NCBI GenBank assembly: GCA_020860805.1
Contig: JAJBTP010000269.1
Span: 1 to 6,111 of the forward strand
DNA from: Tannerellaceae bacterium
Lineage (GTDB): Bacteria > Bacteroidota > Bacteroidia > Bacteroidales > Tannerellaceae
Direction of reading: 5' to 3'
Length of the DNA: 6,111 nucleotides
The position numbers and the translations under genes were made by a program. Of this stretch, positions 3,294 through 6,111 are shown piece after piece (the first letter of the stretch is position 1; the number at the start of each line of letters is the position of its first letter). The notes under the pieces are model-generated. The model was not told the origin of the DNA, searched no databases, and saw only the letters and a list, made by a program, of their open reading frames with translations.

Positions 3294-6111
3294 TTATTCG
3301 GTAAGAAGTCTTTCCAGCTCTGTTTCAGTGGGATGGAATTGTTTCCCTTCCAATGGAATTATTGCATCAGAGATATCCTGCTTCTGGCGTTGGATATTGA
3401 GAATCTTTTCTTCGAGGGTACCGGCAGTTACAAAACGATAGACAAATATAGCCTGTTTCTGTCCGATACGGTGTGCACGGCTAATGGCTTGTTCTTCAGC
3501 AGCCAGATTCCACCAGGGATCAAGGATAAAAACGTAATCTGCTTCCGTAAGATTGAGTCCTACTCCACCGGCTTTCAGGGAGATTAAAAAGAAACGGCAT
3601 TCCGGACGCTGAGAAAAATGACGGATTACTTCTTCCCGGTTTCCGGTACTTCCGGTCAACATAGCATATTCCCATGTACGTCTTTTCATTTCTTCTGCTA
3701 CCAAATCCAGATAACTTACATAATCGGAGAATAAAAGTACTTTATGGTGGGTGCTATCGATTTCTTCCAGCATGCGGAATATCTCCCGGAATTTCCCGGA
3801 ACTATGCGAATAGTCCGGATTAGCCAAACGGGGATGGTTCGCTATTTGTCGTAAACGAATAATGGCCTGCAATGAGCCAAATGTTTCCGTCCGGGAACGG
3901 GTTTGCAATAATTTGCTTTCCAAAATACGGTTTCGTGCTTTGGATAACTCTTCATCATATAGTTGTTGCTGTTCCGGGTCTGTATCACAGATTATCAATT
4001 CGTCGGTACGTTCAGGCAAATCTTTCAATACTTCTTCTTTAGTACGCCGTAAGATAAACGGCTGAATCAGGCGGCGTAAAGCGTCGCTGTGGAGTCCGTT
4101 GACATCGGAGGTGATGGGACGTACAAAATAATTATAGAACGTAGTATGATTTCCCAACAAACCCGGATTAATTACCGACATTAACGACCATAAATCACTT
4201 AAAGAGTTCTCTATCGGTGTACCGGAAAGAGCGATAAAATGATTACCCTGAATTAAAGATACTGCCTGATAAACCTGTGAATCCCGGTTTTTAAAACTTT
4301 GTGACTCATCAAATACCACAACACCAAACTGTTTTTCTTTCAGGAAATCAATATCATTCCGCAAGGTTTGATACGTTGTAATAATTACCTCCCAACGCAT
4401 TAGTGAAGGCCGCATCCCCACACGGGATGGACCGGTATATTCAGCTACCAGTAAGGAAGGAGCAAACTTCCTTAATTCATTCCGCCAGTTGTGTACCACT
4501 GAAGCCGGAGCAACAATCAGGCAGGTTGCAAACGGTTCATGCGGTTCTTCTCCTGTTTCCGGTTTATTTTCTTCTTTATACTTTAGTAGCAATCCGATGG
4601 TTTGAATAGTTTTACCCAGTCCCATATCATCTGCCAGACAAGCACCCAACTGGTTGCGGTAAAGTTGATAGAGCCAACGGTAGCCGGATAACTGGTATTC
4701 ACGCAGGGTTGCATGCAAACGATAGGGAGGGTCTATACCCTCTATCGCTTCGTTTTGTAGAGTTTTACCTCTCTCCTCTTCCAGTAAAGAGAATTGGTTA
4801 CGCTGTAATTGTAACTCTCCTTTTTCTTTTTTCCCAAACAACATTATAGCCGAATAACGGCTAAACCACTCTTCAGGAATAATAAAGACCTTGTTATCTC
4901 CATAGATATATTCCCGGTTACCGGATAAAATATGCTGCCAGAGATTCTGAAAAGGAATGACTGTGCCATCCTCCAGTATAATCTGTGCATGCAGCCTAAA
5001 CCAGTCAGGCGAACTATTTTCCGTATAATCCAATTGCCAGCCACCTGTATAATAGCTGACAGGCAATTTATCCTGTTCTATCTCAAAGCCCTCTTTCTGT
5101 AAAACGTCCTGATAAGTGCGTATCCAGCCAATCAGAGTTGCCCAGGTATTTTCGTCAGGCACTTTGTAAAAATCAGTCTCCCACTGTACCAATCCATGAC
5201 TCAATAACCAATGATGAAACCGTTTCTCCCATTCCGGTTCACGCCGGGTAGTATAAAAACGGTATTGGTCCTCTACTTCTTCCAGTTCTACAACAGCTGG
5301 TTTATCAGATGCAAAAGGAATAGTCCGGGTATTATAACGGAAACAAAGTTCTGCTATAGGATATCCGGCGATATCTTTCTCAAGAGAAAGGATAGGTTGC
5401 TTTATAGCCTTCCGTTCAACTACATCAAATCCTTCCGTCTCAATATTGTCGTTTCCTATATTTTTCAGAATAAATTTCCGGAAATATTCCCGCTCATTCT
5501 GGTGGGGTATAATGATATCCCGTTTGGTCAGAAAAGGTTTTAACCGCACTGCACTAAATCCGGGAGGTAAGTAAAATAGGTCCGTATCCAACAGGACTGT
5601 ACCAGGATACAGCGTTACAATTTGTAAATCAGTAGCCGATGGAATAATTTCTTTCTCTCCATTAAACAAAGTCAACCGGTAGCGGATATTTTCCTCTGTA
5701 CGGTAAAATCCTGTCACAGCCCGTAAGGGTGTAACATGAAAACAGACCCTATCCTTTTTATGCGGATTATCCAGATGCAGCTTCTTCAGATAAAGAGGTA
5801 ATTCTCCATCCTGTATAAATCGTAAAATCTGTGAGATAATTTTAGCTGTAAAAGCACGGATACGTTCCAATAATTCATCCTCTGCACGTAGAATAAAATC
5901 CCGTTCGGTCCTAAACTTCTTTCCTCCGTAACTTTTATATAAAGAGCTAATTTCTATCCTCCGGCACAGTTGTACAACCTGACGCTCTACCGGGGAAAGT
6001 TGCTGCATACTCCCGGTAAACTGCCCCAGATAACTATAATAATCGCCATAGTCAACCGCCCGTATAGCCTGAATTGTATAAAACGAAGTCCAACGGGTTT
6101 CCGGAATCAAC
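3294..6111 (-). CDS. SNF2-family helicase-like ATPase (5' end outside window)
   Basis: At least 938 residues of a Snf2/Rad54/RapA-type ATPase, an enzyme class that uses ATP hydrolysis to move along double-stranded DNA and displace or remodel bound proteins. Counting from the window edge, the N-terminal 460 residues are an uncharacterised extension. The motor follows: ADDMGLGKTIQT (Walker A, about 493-504), LIVAPASVVHNW (Ia), VVVFDESQSFKN (Walker B, 597-608), ALSGTPIENSLSDLW (III), VLLFSDYVSYLDL (IV), LKAGGVGLNLTEADYVFILDPWWN (V) and QAISRAHRIGQ (VI, 874-884). All motor motifs look intact. The frame runs to the end of the window, so the true start is missing. It ends 91 bp before tRNA-Cys with no clear terminator between them. 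Families of this layout are common single-copy chromosomal genes in Bacteroidales, marking this side as backbone. The specific cellular role is unknown. Confidence 0.95.
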   Translation of the reverse strand, partial: LIPETRWTSFYTIQAIRAVDYGDYYSYLGQFTGSMQQLSPVERQVVQLCRRIEISSLYKSYGGKKFRTERDFILRAEDELLERIRAFTAKIISQILRFIQDGELPLYLKKLHLDNPHKKDRVCFHVTPLRAVTGFYRTEENIRYRLTLFNGEKEIIPSATDLQIVTLYPGTVLLDTDLFYLPPGFSAVRLKPFLTKRDIIIPHQNEREYFRKFILKNIGNDNIETEGFDVVERKAIKQPILSLEKDIAGYPIAELCFRYNTRTIPFASDKPAVVELEEVEDQYRFYTTRREPEWEKRFHHWLLSHGLVQWETDFYKVPDENTWATLIGWIRTYQDVLQKEGFEIEQDKLPVSYYTGGWQLDYTENSSPDWFRLHAQIILEDGTVIPFQNLWQHILSGNREYIYGDNKVFIIPEEWFSRYSAIMLFGKKEKGELQLQRNQFSLLEEERGKTLQNEAIEGIDPPYRLHATLREYQLSGYRWLYQLYRNQLGACLADDMGLGKTIQTIGLLLKYKEENKPETGEEPHEPFATCLIVAPASVVHNWRNELRKFAPSLLVAEYTGPSRVGMRPSLMRWEVIITTYQTLRNDIDFLKEKQFGVVVFDESQSFKNRDSQVYQAVSLIQGNHFIALSGTPIENSLSDLWSLMSVINPGLLGNHTTFYNYFVRPITSDVNGLHSDALRRLIQPFILRRTKEEVLKDLPERTDELIICDTDPEQQQLYDEELSKARNRILESKLLQTRSRTETFGSLQAIIRLRQIANHPRLANPDYSHSSGKFREIFRMLEEIDSTHHKVLLFSDYVSYLDLVAEEMKRRTWEYAMLTGSTGNREEVIRHFSQRPECRFFLISLKAGGVGLNLTEADYVFILDPWWNLAAEEQAISRAHRIGQKQAIFVYRFVTAGTLEEKILNIQRQKQDISDAIIPLEGKQFHPTETELERLLTE

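Noticed and set aside
5211..5543. Plus-strand 110-codon frame opposite the SNF2 gene
   Set aside because: It lies fully antisense to a well-conserved coding frame and shows no protein-family signal. The other plus-strand frames between 3300 and 5543 are rejected for the same reason.

Overview
The window looks like a chromosome/mobile-element junction from a member of the Bacteroidales (Bacteroides/Parabacteroides-like). The evidence is the A+T-rich intergenic DNA, starts that mostly lack a Shine-Dalgarno sequence, TAnnTTTG-like -7 promoter boxes, and gene families typical of gut Bacteroidetes. The genus is inferred, not shown.

Left half, about 1-3130: probable accessory DNA. A complete resolvase/invertase-type serine recombinase (1-609, +) is followed by about 215 bp of intergenic DNA unusually rich in inverted repeats. 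Next is a C5-cytosine DNA methyltransferase (825-1826, +) with its principal catalytic motifs intact. A second open frame (1036-1740, +) lies wholly inside it, shifted by +1. That product carries its own recognisable landmarks: two LPTPxAxD repeats and an LSPLFVAEMMGFPVDW block. It resembles a family I remember beside or inside phage and mobile-element methyltransferases, so this stretch probably encodes two proteins. No restriction endonuclease is visible. Converging on the methyltransferase from the other strand is a tyrosine recombinase/integrase (2987 to 1816, -). It is split into two frames at a run of nine A residues, and its first catalytic arginine is replaced by histidine.

Right half, about 3091-6111: probable chromosomal backbone. 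It holds a tRNA-Cys gene (GCA anticodon, -) with its own promoter and hairpin terminator, then a SNF2-family helicase-like ATPase (- strand, 5' end beyond the window). The integrase start lies about 145 bp from the tRNA 3' end, the usual arrangement for an island integrated at or near a tRNA gene.

The most interesting points are the methyltransferase dual-coding region, the layered inverted repeats before it (candidate attenuator, recombination site or regulator site), and the homopolymer frameshift in the integrase. Nothing here was tested by database search or folding software; family names come from motifs read by eye.
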